Shown: positions 16,397 through 25,297 of the stretch, one piece after another
Numbering within the stretch: position 1 is the stretch's first letter
Layout of the letters: every line of letters starts with the position of its first letter
Origin: CAZHHH01 sp052400685
GTDB lineage: Bacteria > Bacteroidota > Bacteroidia > Bacteroidales > Marinilabiliaceae
Direction: 5' to 3' (one strand)
NCBI GenBank assembly: GCA_052400685.1
Contig: JBQTGJ010000003.1
Length of the DNA stretch: 64,000 nucleotides
Program-made: the position numbers and the translations under genes
Notes under the pieces: model-generated
Databases searched by the model: none
Told to the model about the DNA's origin: nothing
The model's input: the letters and a program-made list of their open reading frames with translations, nothing else

Positions 16397-17770
16397 ATGA
16401 GCGGACATATTATTAATAGTATACTTTTTCTTCTGTCTTTTTTGGCACTTTATTCCTGTGATGATGACGACTCCATTGTTCATGATTCTGATCCGTTGGA
16501 AGAGTTTTATGGTGAGCCTTTTGACAAGATGCCTGCATTGAAAGATGTGGTTATGTATGAGGCCAATGAACGTGTTTTTGCGGCAAATAGCTCTTTCGGG
16601 GCCATTACCGGGCGTTTGGATCAGATCCGGTCGCTTGGGGTGAATGTGCTTTGGTTAATGCCGGTTACGAAGCAGGGGCAAGAGAATGCTTTTGGTTCAC
16701 CATATTGTGTAAAGGATTATCAATCTACCAACCCTGAATATGGCTCTCTTGACGATTTAAGAACTCTGGTTAAGGAAGCGCATAACAGAGAGATGGCCGT
16801 TATCATTGATTGGGTGGCCAATCATACCGCGTGGGATAATGTCTGGCTCGATGAGCACCCTGAGTGGTACACCCGTGATGCCGACGGTAATCCTATGGCG
16901 CCGGCCGGCACAAATTGGAGCGATGTGGTGGATTTGAACTACAACAACCACGAGATGAGGGCAGAAATGATTGAGATGATGAAGTTCTGGGTGCGTGAAG
17001 CCAATATAGACGGTTTTCGTTGCGATGCGGCCGACTGGGTGCCGATAGATTTCTGGCGTGAGGCTATTTACGAACTACGTTATATGCAAGAAGACCGCAC
17101 TATCCTGATGCTTGCCGAAGGTACGGAGCCAAAGAATTTGCAGGCCGGCTTCGACATGGATTACGGCTGGAATTTTTGCGATGTACTGGAGGGTGTCTTT
17201 AATGACACCAAAACCATCGCCAGCCTTTATCAGTCGCATCTCGACGAGTATGAGGTAATACCCGACGGGAAACAAAAACTGAGACATAATACCAATCACG
17301 ACAGGGCCAATGAATATAGTCCGGTTACAAAGTATCAGAATGCACAGGGTGCTTTGGCGTCGTTTGTCATTTCATCTACCATGGGTGGGGTTCCACTTAT
17401 CTACAGTTCGCAGGAGGTGGCTTATGCGAATACTGTTGACTTTTTTAATTATGTGCCAGTCAACTGGGATGAAAATGAAAGCATTCACTCTGAATATCAA
17501 AATATAATGAGTGCTTATCAAACGTATGATGTGTTCAGAAATGGAAGTCTTGAGTTCTTTGGTGATAAGGATGTGGTTTGTTTTTCCCATACTTTGGATC
17601 AACAGGAGGCGCTTGTAGTGGTCAATGTACGTAATCAGGCATTATCGTTTACGGTGCCGCAAAAATTTATCGGAAGTGATTGGCATGATATGTTAACTAA
17701 CAATTCCGTCCATATTGCTGAATCCATTAATCTTGACCCGTTTCAATATGAACTCTTGATTAATGAATAA
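16397..17770 (+). CDS. GH13 alpha-amylase lipoprotein (SusG-like role)
   Basis: A 457-residue lipoprotein (lipobox LYSC, Cys21) with the glycoside hydrolase 13 conserved regions in order: I, VIIDWVANHT; II, GFRCDAADW (nucleophile Asp); III, MLAEGTEP (acid/base Glu); IV, HNTNHD (transition-state Asp). It cleaves alpha-1,4 bonds of starch at the cell surface to make fragments for SusC. It is much shorter than the well-known SusG and has no inserted CBM; binding modules are instead on the neighbouring lipoproteins. The 246-bp gap before it carries TGAAACG (16154-) and a matching CGTTTCA near 16270. Confidence 0.92.
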   Translation: MSGHIINSILFLLSFLALYSCDDDDSIVHDSDPLEEFYGEPFDKMPALKDVVMYEANERVFAANSSFGAITGRLDQIRSLGVNVLWLMPVTKQGQENAFGSPYCVKDYQSTNPEYGSLDDLRTLVKEAHNREMAVIIDWVANHTAWDNVWLDEHPEWYTRDADGNPMAPAGTNWSDVVDLNYNNHEMRAEMIEMMKFWVREANIDGFRCDAADWVPIDFWREAIYELRYMQEDRTILMLAEGTEPKNLQAGFDMDYGWNFCDVLEGVFNDTKTIASLYQSHLDEYEVIPDGKQKLRHNTNHDRANEYSPVTKYQNAQGALASFVISSTMGGVPLIYSSQEVAYANTVDFFNYVPVNWDENESIHSEYQNIMSAYQTYDVFRNGSLEFFGDKDVVCFSHTLDQQEALVVVNVRNQALSFTVPQKFIGSDWHDMLTNNSVHIAESINLDPFQYELLINE

Positions 17771-17808
17771 AATTTGTTTGTGTTAAATTGTTTAATGATA
17801 GCTGTTTG

Positions 17809-19797
17809 ATGAATTTAGGTGTAAAATATTTAGCGCTGTGTCTGGTTGCAGGATTAGTGGCCTGTAAATCCGGTGAGCGATATGAGGAGAAATCTCCCAA
17901 TACGAAAATGACTGCTACACTGGGTATAGATCAGGGGCAAATTTATTATGAAGTGACCAGAGAAGGGCACCCTATAGTTAATAAATCTTTTTTGGGCTTT
18001 AAGCTTAAAGATGCGCCTGATTTGGCATCGGGTTTTGTTTTGAAAGAGGTTGTTCATACTTCTTTTAACAACACCTGGCAACAGATTTGGGGTGAGGTGT
18101 TGGAAGTGAATGAGATTTATAACGAAATGAAGATTCGGGTGGAAGAGAAAGGTGGCTTACAACGCTATTTCTTCATTACTTTCAGGTTGTTTAATGATGG
18201 CTTTGGTTTCCGATACGAATTTCCTGAGCAGAAGAATCTCACTGATTTTGTTATTATGGACGAGTTGACAGAGTTTGCTCTTCCTTCAAATCATACGGCA
18301 TGGTCCATTCCATACGATATAGAGTCTTATGAAGGGTTGTACCGGCAAACCGCCATCAATGAATTGGATACGGTTAATACGCCACTCACCATGAAAACCA
18401 GTGAAGGGCTGTATCTCTCCATTCATGAAGCCAATCTGACCAATTATGCTGGTATGAATCTTTATCCGGTAGCTAATAACAAGTTGAAAGTTTATCTGAC
18501 ACCTTGGTCAACCGGCGAAAAAGTGTTTATGAAAGCTCCTGGTAATACGCCATGGCGAACCATGATTATTGCAGATAGCGCCGGTGATTTGATGCTTTCG
18601 CGATTAATGCTGAACCTGAATGAGCCTTGCAGGTTGGAGGACACCTCATGGATTAAACCTGGTCGATACATTGGTATATGGTGGGGGATGCACATGAAGA
18701 AATATAGCTGGCATGAAGGTCCCATTCATGGCGCTACCACCGCAAACACCAAACGGTATATTGATTTTGCCGCGAAGCATGGTTTTGCAGGGGTATTAGT
18801 AGAAGGATGGAACAAAGGTTGGGACGACTGGCGGAATTTTAGTTTTACAGAATCATATTCTGACTTCAACCTCAAAGAAGTAACAGAATACGGAGCGCAG
18901 AGAGGTGTGAGGCTCATAGGCCATCACGAAACAGGTGGCAATGTTGATAATTATGAAGCCCAATTGGATTCTGCTTTTGAGATATATCAAAAGTATGGTG
19001 TCAATATTGTGAAAACCGGTTACGTGGGAACTTTGCTCAACGGAAAAGAGAAACACAGTGGCCAGTTTGCCGTACGTCACTATCGCAATGTCTTTGAAAA
19101 GGCAGCAAAGTATCATATTATGATCGATAACCATGAGCCGGTGATGCCTACCGGCTTACAGCGTACTTTTCCCAATTTGATGACACAGGAAGGGGTGCGT
19201 GGACAGGAGTGGAATGCCTGGGCCAAAGATGGGGGTAATCCGCCCAATCATACTACGATAATCCCTTTTACCCGCGGCTTGGCAGGACCCATGGATTTTA
19301 CACCAGGAATTTTTAATTTTGATAATACAGCAATGCCAGGTACAAGGGTGCAAACAACACTGGCCAAGCAGTTGGCTCTGTTTGTGGTATTGTACAGTCC
19401 GTTGCAAATGGCTGCAGATATGATTGAAAATTACGAGAAAAATCCTGAACCTTTTGAGTTTATTACGTCCTGTCCGGTTAACTGGGCCAAAACGGAGGTG
19501 CCTGAAGCAGAAATAGGCCGATATGTCACCGTGGCCCGAAAGGATAGAAACAGTGATAATTGGTTTGTGGGCAGCATTACTAATGAGTCTGAGCGTGAGA
19601 TGAGGTTACCTTTGCATTTTCTGGATGAAAAGACCACCTATGAAGCCAAAATATTCAGAGATGGAAAAGATGCGAGTTATCTGACAAATCCATATTCAAT
19701 AGCTATTGAGGAGACTCAGGTCACCGCCGACAGTGTTTTAATGATTCATCAGGCAAAAGGTGGAGGTACAGCTATTTTTTTTAGAAAAACGAATTAA
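17809..19797 (+). CDS. susB: GH97 alpha-glucosidase (SusB-like)
   Basis: A 662-residue glycoside hydrolase family 97 protein. I start at ATG 17809, where a signal peptide with Cys19 begins (MNLGVKYLALCLVAGLVAC). The N-terminal beta-sandwich (about 30-270) is followed by the (beta/alpha)8 barrel with GYVGTLLNGKEKHSGQ, IDNHEPVMPTG and TQEGVRGQEWNAWAKDGGN, and a C-terminal sandwich. Glutamates in NHEP and QEGVRGQEW are those expected for the inverting, SusB-type GH97 enzymes, as I remember the family; retaining members have Asp in that region. It releases glucose from malto-oligosaccharides, probably in the periplasm or on the membrane. Its stop codon lies within the end of a dispersed repeat. 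Confidence 0.92.
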   Translation: MNLGVKYLALCLVAGLVACKSGERYEEKSPNTKMTATLGIDQGQIYYEVTREGHPIVNKSFLGFKLKDAPDLASGFVLKEVVHTSFNNTWQQIWGEVLEVNEIYNEMKIRVEEKGGLQRYFFITFRLFNDGFGFRYEFPEQKNLTDFVIMDELTEFALPSNHTAWSIPYDIESYEGLYRQTAINELDTVNTPLTMKTSEGLYLSIHEANLTNYAGMNLYPVANNKLKVYLTPWSTGEKVFMKAPGNTPWRTMIIADSAGDLMLSRLMLNLNEPCRLEDTSWIKPGRYIGIWWGMHMKKYSWHEGPIHGATTANTKRYIDFAAKHGFAGVLVEGWNKGWDDWRNFSFTESYSDFNLKEVTEYGAQRGVRLIGHHETGGNVDNYEAQLDSAFEIYQKYGVNIVKTGYVGTLLNGKEKHSGQFAVRHYRNVFEKAAKYHIMIDNHEPVMPTGLQRTFPNLMTQEGVRGQEWNAWAKDGGNPPNHTTIIPFTRGLAGPMDFTPGIFNFDNTAMPGTRVQTTLAKQLALFVVLYSPLQMAADMIENYEKNPEPFEFITSCPVNWAKTEVPEAEIGRYVTVARKDRNSDNWFVGSITNESEREMRLPLHFLDEKTTYEAKIFRDGKDASYLTNPYSIAIEETQVTADSVLMIHQAKGGGTAIFFRKTN

Positions 19798-20087
19798 AGT
19801 TTGTCTCTGAAGTCCAACTTCGCAGGTTTGTAGCCAATTATTGGCTACAAACCTGCGACCTCAAAAAGGTCGGAATAATCAATCAAAAATGAAAACTTAG
19901 ACTTTAAACGTTTTGGGCCAAACTTCATACACATACACAGTCTGAACAAGCACAAAAAAAAATAATTGGTAGGTGACGCAATTATTATATGTATAAAGCT
20001 CCACTTTTCAATGTTTTAGCGTTTATACATACAAGGCGTCTTTTTTGAGCTACGTAAGCCTTGAATTTGAACTTTCTAGCTCAAACG
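19794..20087 (-). repeat. Dispersed intergenic palindromic repeat, copy 5 (enlarged)
   Basis: The left end TTAAAGTTTGTCTCTGAAGTC and right end CTTGAATTTGAACTTTCTAGC match the two ends of the family on the minus strand, but about 200 bp of extra sequence lies between, including the perfect palindrome 19821-19857. The left end includes the GH97 stop codon. Confidence 0.6.
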
Positions 20088-20124
20088 GCCGACTTTTATG
20101 GCAGGCACAACTTAGACCAATTCG
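19798..20124. other. Intergenic region between starch locus and SMC operon
   Basis: 327 bp between convergent genes. Apart from the enlarged dispersed repeat and its palindrome, nothing is recognised. Confidence 0.6.
19821..19857. terminator. Perfect 18-bp-stem palindrome, possible bidirectional terminator
   Basis: CGCAGGTTTGTAGCCAAT and ATTGGCTACAAACCTGCG are exact complements around one T, 24 bp after the GH97 stop. No T run follows on either side, so it may act as a transcript-end stabiliser rather than a classical terminator. A smaller GACC/GGTC stem follows at once. Confidence 0.5.
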
Positions 20125-20994
20125 TTAAAGTGTCTGTTCGTTCAATAGACGTTCCTGCTCAAGTCCTTTTCCATACTTCCTTAATAGGTTGGCAAGCTCT
20201 TCAACTTCGGGGTATTCATGAATGTTAATTGAGTCGAGAAGATGAACCTGTTGGTTGTAAAGATGCTCTATTCCATATTTATCAATTAGATGATCAATAT
20301 CAGGCGGGACGAAAAAGCGGCAACGATTGGCCGGCAGTAACTTTCTATATTCCCGAATGTAAATGCTCAACCCGGCAGGATCGAAATCTCCGAAATGAAG
20401 ATAACTGTTGGGAATGGTTTGAAGCCATCGGTTAGGACTTTGACTCAGGTATCGCATCACCACAATGAGCTCTTTTTGAGGGAATAACTTAATTAATTTG
20501 TCAAATTTAAGGTAGCATTCAGGGTTCTCTATTCCTACTACCAAAGCCGATGGTGAAATTTGTAACTGTTCGGGACGCCATACAAAGAGTTCAATTCCTT
20601 TGGGAGGTGCCATAACCGTTTTATTTGAGACGGTAATTTCAGATTTAAAGGCTTTTATGAAAAATCCTTGTAAACTTTTAGCACGAAACGTTTTTGTGGA
20701 CTTTGATGCCGATAGGGAACTCTCACCATCGGCATCTGTTGACCCGAAGCGGGAGATATAGTCTTCCAGTGAAAGGATGTCGTTTTGAACCTGTAAATAT
20801 GTCTTGAGGCGCAATGAATTTGGGCAACTGTAATTTACCCGGCGGCCGGCAACGGGCCATTTTTGAATAATACCATCTTCGGTAAACTGTTTTAATAAAC
20901 CTTTGGCACTAATTTCGCTTGCTGATAGTTTTTCTCCATTGGCAAGTCTCAGCAGGCAGCGGGCAAATGATAATGGGATCGGCTTAGAGTTCAT
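20125..20994 (-). CDS. jetD: JetD-like Toprim nuclease subunit of a Wadjet-type system
   Basis: A 289-residue protein with an N-terminal winged-helix-like segment (about residues 10-60) and a C-terminal Toprim fold. The metal-binding residues are visible: Glu156 in VVGIENPE and Asp203/Asp205 in HFGDFDPAGL, the layout of DUF2220/topoisomerase VI-like JetD proteins, which cut plasmid DNA after the SMC complex has extruded a loop. It overlaps the 3' end of the SMC gene by 11 bp, so the two are translationally linked. It is shorter than the roughly 380-residue JetD of type I systems, consistent with a reduced N-terminal arm. Assignment rests on Toprim motifs plus gene order. Confidence 0.8.
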   Translation of the reverse strand: MNSKPIPLSFARCLLRLANGEKLSASEISAKGLLKQFTEDGIIQKWPVAGRRVNYSCPNSLRLKTYLQVQNDILSLEDYISRFGSTDADGESSLSASKSTKTFRAKSLQGFFIKAFKSEITVSNKTVMAPPKGIELFVWRPEQLQISPSALVVGIENPECYLKFDKLIKLFPQKELIVVMRYLSQSPNRWLQTIPNSYLHFGDFDPAGLSIYIREYRKLLPANRCRFFVPPDIDHLIDKYGIEHLYNQQVHLLDSINIHEYPEVEELANLLRKYGKGLEQERLLNEQTL

Positions 20995-23900
20995 GGCTAA
21001 TCAATTTTGTAATGCCTGTTTTATTCGATTTTGGGTTTTTGCGGAACATATAGATGTGTCTGTAGTCCGATTCGTTATGTGAGTTGGGCGATCCGTTAAT
21101 CAATCGAATGTTCCGTTCGCCGGCGAAGGAGATTAATCCCGTTACATTGCTGTCATGCAAAATGCCGACCTCGTCAATTAAACAATGTAAAATGGCCTCA
21201 GATTGAGGTTTTGAGCCATTGCTTTTGAATATGTGAAGCAGGTTAATGTATATCATTGATTTGACCAAAACATCGGTTCCGTTTGAGCCAACGTTTGCCA
21301 GTCGGCTAACCCAATTGGTGTCATTTTCATTTTCTCTGATGCGGAATTCGAGGTCGAAGGCATCCTCAAGTTTTATGGTTTTCGATTTGGCTTGTCCGAT
21401 CTGTTGGAGCAGACTTTCGAGCAAATTTACCGCCTCTTCGTTATTTGAGCCTGTTGCATCCTGATTAAACAAATTTATTTCGCCGTAATTGAGGTTGTGT
21501 TCAGCCTGAAAGGTTCTAATCTTTCGAAGCAGTTGAATAATTTTATTGGAGCTTTCCTGAATTCGCATTTCAATGCTTTTTACAACTCCTACAAAATTGG
21601 ATTTTCGGAAGTCACCATTGATCCGTTGAATGACCTTGAGTACATCTTCTTCTCTTTTTAGCAGCTCATTGGTTTCGTTTACGATACTAGCCAATACCAT
21701 CGCATATTTACGGGTGACTTCCGTTTTATAGTCAATAATTTTTTGTTCATGCACAAATTCTTTTAAATTTTCGGCGAAAGCTCTGTATTGTTGATTCCCG
21801 GATAAATTTGTTTCAAAACCAAGGCAATTGTTTGGGTTGAAGCAACCGGCAAAGGTCGTGATTTTTTCGGTGAGCGTTTTATCCTGTTTTTCATATCTCA
21901 ACGACAGATCCTGAAGTTGACTGATATTTGCGACACAATGCCAGGAATCACCAATATCGTGATGCTCTATGAAGTTTTGAAGTTCTTCATACAACCGCCT
22001 TTTTCGGAACTGATCAAATTCTTCCAACTCTCGTTTTAACTCTTTTCGTAATATTTCAATCTTATTTTTTTGTGTCAATAACTCATTTAGAATAGAGTGT
22101 TCCCTGGCCATTCTATTTTGGAAGAGGTTTTCAGCATGGTCCAACGCATTTTCCAGTTCTTTTCTGGTCTGTTGAAAGTCGGCCAATTTGTCGATATAGT
22201 CCTCACAATCTTTTTTGTATCGGATTACCAACGGGAAATTTGTTTCAATTTCCTTTAGTTTGGCGTTGACAGTTTCAAGTTTTTCTTCCAGATTTTTAAT
22301 TTCTTTTGTATCTACGCCTTTATCTTCAAGTAGTTTATTGCGCTGTGATTCCAGTTCTTTAATTTTTGATCTGAAATCGTTCCTGATTTTTTCAGCGTCG
22401 CTGTTAATTTTCAGCTCAAGCGTTTTTTGTTCCGATTTTAGTTTTTTTTCTTTTGTTTTGGTTGTGGCCTCAAGGCTTTTAATTGCTTGATGATATTGTT
22501 CGGTGCGCTTTGTGATGAGGCTTATCAACGTTTGTTTTTCCAGTTCCAACTTATGTTTTTCAGCTTGTGCCAGTTCCTGTTGTTCCTGCTTTATTTTTTC
22601 GACATCTTTTGCAATCTGGTTAAGACTGAGCCCGAATTTCTCAAGATTAATTTCCGTTTTTTCAAGTTCAGAAACAGAGACTATTTTTTGCTGCTTTAAA
22701 TCAGAGAGTTGCTTGTTGTATTTCTTTTGCAGTTTGTCCTTCTGATCCTGTACCTCAAGGGAATGATTGTCAATTTTTATATTTAGTTTTTGTAGCTTTT
22801 GGGTAATTGTCTCTACCTGATTCTCCAGATCTGTTTTTGATAATTGAACCGGATTCAGGTTTTCCAGATTCAGATTTAATCCGTAGCAGTTATCGCCAAC
22901 GGAAAGTTCCGGGTTCAAGTCATTTCGTAGTAATATGTCTTTTGATGCTATTTTCCCGATGGTCTGATTCCATGCCGGCTGATGTTCTTCCAGAAATTCA
23001 ATTAAGGAGCCGGATAATGCCTGTAGTTCCGATTTGACTCGTTCCAATTCCTGTTCCAGTTCCTTTTTCTGCCGAACAAAACCTTTGGTTATTTGACTGC
23101 TTTTTAGTTCAATTAGTTCCAGCTCTTTGGTTCCTTCTTTTTGTTTGTTTTCCCTGTTAAGATTAATGATTTCTTGTTGTGAAACCAACTCTTGCTTTCT
23201 TTTTTCAGCCGCCTGAATTTTATTGTTCAGATCGTCTTGTTCTTCTTTTAAAAATTGTTGTTGCGAAATACTTCGTATTTTAAAATTCAATTCATTTATT
23301 TGGTGTACAATTTGTGTTTTTGACGAATTTAATTCGTCGGATTCGGCCTTAAATTCGTTGGCCAATTGTTCTTTATGCAGGTGAAAAGCATCCTTTAGTT
23401 CCGCGATATTATTACCAATTTGTTCTTTTTCTTTCGACTTTGAATTTTGGGAGTCGATTACTTGCATTTGGCATTCGTTTTCCAGTCTCTGTTTCTCGTT
23501 TTGGTATTGTTTTTCAACATCTTTCAGATTTGCTGTGGCCAATTGCAATTGATTTTGAATTTGCGATTGTTGTGCTTCATAGGATGCTTTTTTTTCGTTT
23601 TCAGCTATGATATGGTCGATTTTTTGTTCTGCATAATCTTTTACCAGTTGATTTGCTTTTTTAATGTCACTTTTGACTACTGATAATCTGCTTCGAATCC
23701 GATTCTGGTTTATGGAATGTTCAGCTTTGCTTTTTTTTAATTTTTCGTTCTGGTCGTTTAGTTTAGCTTCAATGATTTTATGGCTATCCTCATTTTCTTG
23801 TTTCTGATGCCGGGCCTTATTGTACGCAGCGCCTATTTCCCATGCCATCTTTTTTTGTTCTTCTTCCATCTGAAGCAGATTATTGTATGAGGAAACGATA

Positions 23901-24598
23901 TTGTGAGCCATCTTTTCATGGGCCACAAATTGAGAGACATCTCTGTAATCATTTCTTGCAGTTTCAATATGGTGTCGGTTGGTGTCAAGGTTGAGCTCAA
24001 AGGGATCATCGCTCAACGAATTGATGATGGTCGTTTTTATGAATCCACCATCGAGCGATGAATTCAGAAATATATTGGAGATGGTTCTTGGGATGTTATG
24101 ATAAGTGGGATTTTGTAGCAGGTGAAAACGACTCATACTTTTATTTGCGCCATAAATAATGTCGCGGTATTCGGTGAAACTATAGATTGGTCGATGAACT
24201 CTGTATCCCAGTAAATTGGCTTTTTCAATTATCTCAGTTTCCGACAATGGACGTCGGTCTTCAATGAATATATCGCGTCCATAAGGGCCGTCGATAAAGC
24301 GAAAACACAATCTGTTTTGCTTTTTGTAGAGCCAAACGCAAAAATTTCGATTTTTTTGACGGACTTCATAAATAATGTATGAATCGGCATAAGGAAAGTA
24401 ATAGTCGCTGAAGGAACTTTTCTCTTTTGAGATTCCTAACTTGCGGGCATCGGCATTGTAAAAAAATAAAATAGCCCTCAGCAGGGTGCTTTTGCCGGTT
24501 CCTTGTGTGCCGATGAAATGAATATTTCCATCAAGTTGGATTTCATGGAAATCTACTTTTGCACTATTAATCAGAATTATCTTATTTAGTTGATTCAT
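20984..24598 (-). CDS. jetC: JetC-like SMC ATPase of a Wadjet-type system
   Basis: A 1204-residue SMC-family ATPase. Walker A is GTQGTGKST at residues 30-38; a signature-like VGSNGTDVLVK (about 1103) and Walker B LHCLIDE (about 1137-1143) close the protein. Between them are two long coiled coils (about 260-560 and 590-1000) around a hinge-like segment near 540-590 (ASKDILLRNDLNPELSVGDNCYG, quoted in part). This is the motor that extrudes DNA loops with kleisin and KITE partners. The combination of short N-terminal head, very long Gln/Lys/Glu coils and neighbours JetA, JetB and JetD separates it from chromosomal Smc, MukB and SbcC. It begins 103 bp after jetB and overlaps jetD. Confidence 0.85.
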   Translation of the reverse strand: MNQLNKIILINSAKVDFHEIQLDGNIHFIGTQGTGKSTLLRAILFFYNADARKLGISKEKSSFSDYYFPYADSYIIYEVRQKNRNFCVWLYKKQNRLCFRFIDGPYGRDIFIEDRRPLSETEIIEKANLLGYRVHRPIYSFTEYRDIIYGANKSMSRFHLLQNPTYHNIPRTISNIFLNSSLDGGFIKTTIINSLSDDPFELNLDTNRHHIETARNDYRDVSQFVAHEKMAHNIVSSYNNLLQMEEEQKKMAWEIGAAYNKARHQKQENEDSHKIIEAKLNDQNEKLKKSKAEHSINQNRIRSRLSVVKSDIKKANQLVKDYAEQKIDHIIAENEKKASYEAQQSQIQNQLQLATANLKDVEKQYQNEKQRLENECQMQVIDSQNSKSKEKEQIGNNIAELKDAFHLHKEQLANEFKAESDELNSSKTQIVHQINELNFKIRSISQQQFLKEEQDDLNNKIQAAEKRKQELVSQQEIINLNRENKQKEGTKELELIELKSSQITKGFVRQKKELEQELERVKSELQALSGSLIEFLEEHQPAWNQTIGKIASKDILLRNDLNPELSVGDNCYGLNLNLENLNPVQLSKTDLENQVETITQKLQKLNIKIDNHSLEVQDQKDKLQKKYNKQLSDLKQQKIVSVSELEKTEINLEKFGLSLNQIAKDVEKIKQEQQELAQAEKHKLELEKQTLISLITKRTEQYHQAIKSLEATTKTKEKKLKSEQKTLELKINSDAEKIRNDFRSKIKELESQRNKLLEDKGVDTKEIKNLEEKLETVNAKLKEIETNFPLVIRYKKDCEDYIDKLADFQQTRKELENALDHAENLFQNRMAREHSILNELLTQKNKIEILRKELKRELEEFDQFRKRRLYEELQNFIEHHDIGDSWHCVANISQLQDLSLRYEKQDKTLTEKITTFAGCFNPNNCLGFETNLSGNQQYRAFAENLKEFVHEQKIIDYKTEVTRKYAMVLASIVNETNELLKREEDVLKVIQRINGDFRKSNFVGVVKSIEMRIQESSNKIIQLLRKIRTFQAEHNLNYGEINLFNQDATGSNNEEAVNLLESLLQQIGQAKSKTIKLEDAFDLEFRIRENENDTNWVSRLANVGSNGTDVLVKSMIYINLLHIFKSNGSKPQSEAILHCLIDEVGILHDSNVTGLISFAGERNIRLINGSPNSHNESDYRHIYMFRKNPKSNKTGITKLISHEL

Positions 24599-24701
24599 GT
24601 CTGGTTAATGCCTTTTTATCGTTATTTTTTTATTTCTCGTATTACGCTTCAACGATTTCTATGTTGAAACGCTGGTTTTTGATGTCGACTTAACGTTTTA
24701 T

Positions 24702-25283
24702 TTATAATGAAGTAAGTGTGTCGTTGTCGTCGGTTTCATCTTCTTCCTGAATATTGACGGCTAAGACCATCTTTTCCATATAATCCCATGCGTCGAGGAT
24801 TTTCCATGTTTGTTCAATCTCATTCTCTAAATCAATAAAGCCCTCTTTTTGCATTTCTTTAAGCAGATCGTCGAGCATCTCGATATAGTTTTTCCCCTTA
24901 TTGGTTCTTTTTTGGAGATTTTGCAATTGTTCTTTCAGTGAAAGGTTTATTTCTATCTGGTTAAGAATGTCAAGAGGCTTAAACCGGGCACCCCGGCACA
25001 GATCCTTTCGGAAGGTGGTAAAAAAGGCCAGGATATCTAACCAGCGAAGCGCTTTCTCAATTTTATTCTCTATATTTTGATTGCTTTCGTTAATTCTGGA
25101 AAAATAATAGTAATTATTTCCCTCTTCGAGTTGAAAGCCAACTTCTTTAAATTTTAATTTCAGATCGTCAAAATGTTCTTCAAGGTAGGTGTAAAGATAG
25201 CGTTGCTGAGCGTCGACGGCATTCGAACAAATGAAATTTCCTTTGCTCAGTATTTCAAATATTTCGGGAGTTCGGCTATTCAT
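24702..25283 (-). CDS. jetB: JetB-like KITE subunit
   Basis: A 193-residue acidic protein between the kleisin-like and SMC genes. In Wadjet and Mks operons this position is held by the small winged-helix KITE protein (DUF4194 type in JetB). Visible features are a predicted helix-turn-helix-rich core (LRWLDILAFFTTFRKDLCRGARF, in parts), a central YFSRI segment and an acidic tail (EEDETDDND). It starts 14 bp after the end of jetA. Function as a dimeric clamp subunit binding kleisin and DNA is inferred from position and size rather than a diagnostic motif. Confidence 0.7.
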   Translation of the reverse strand: MNSRTPEIFEILSKGNFICSNAVDAQQRYLYTYLEEHFDDLKLKFKEVGFQLEEGNNYYYFSRINESNQNIENKIEKALRWLDILAFFTTFRKDLCRGARFKPLDILNQIEINLSLKEQLQNLQKRTNKGKNYIEMLDDLLKEMQKEGFIDLENEIEQTWKILDAWDYMEKMVLAVNIQEEDETDDNDTLTSL

Positions 25284-25297
25284 TGTTATTGCAGTTT

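Noticed and set aside
22215..23683. Serine- and phenylalanine-rich plus-strand frames opposite the SMC gene
   Set aside because: They mirror the Glu/Lys/Gln-rich coiled-coil codons of the real gene on the other strand.
20984..24598. SbcC/RecN or MukB as identity of the large coiled-coil ATPase
   Set aside because: No SbcD or MukE/F partners; the kleisin-KITE-SMC-Toprim order and absence of a zinc-hook CxxC favour a Wadjet-type SMC.
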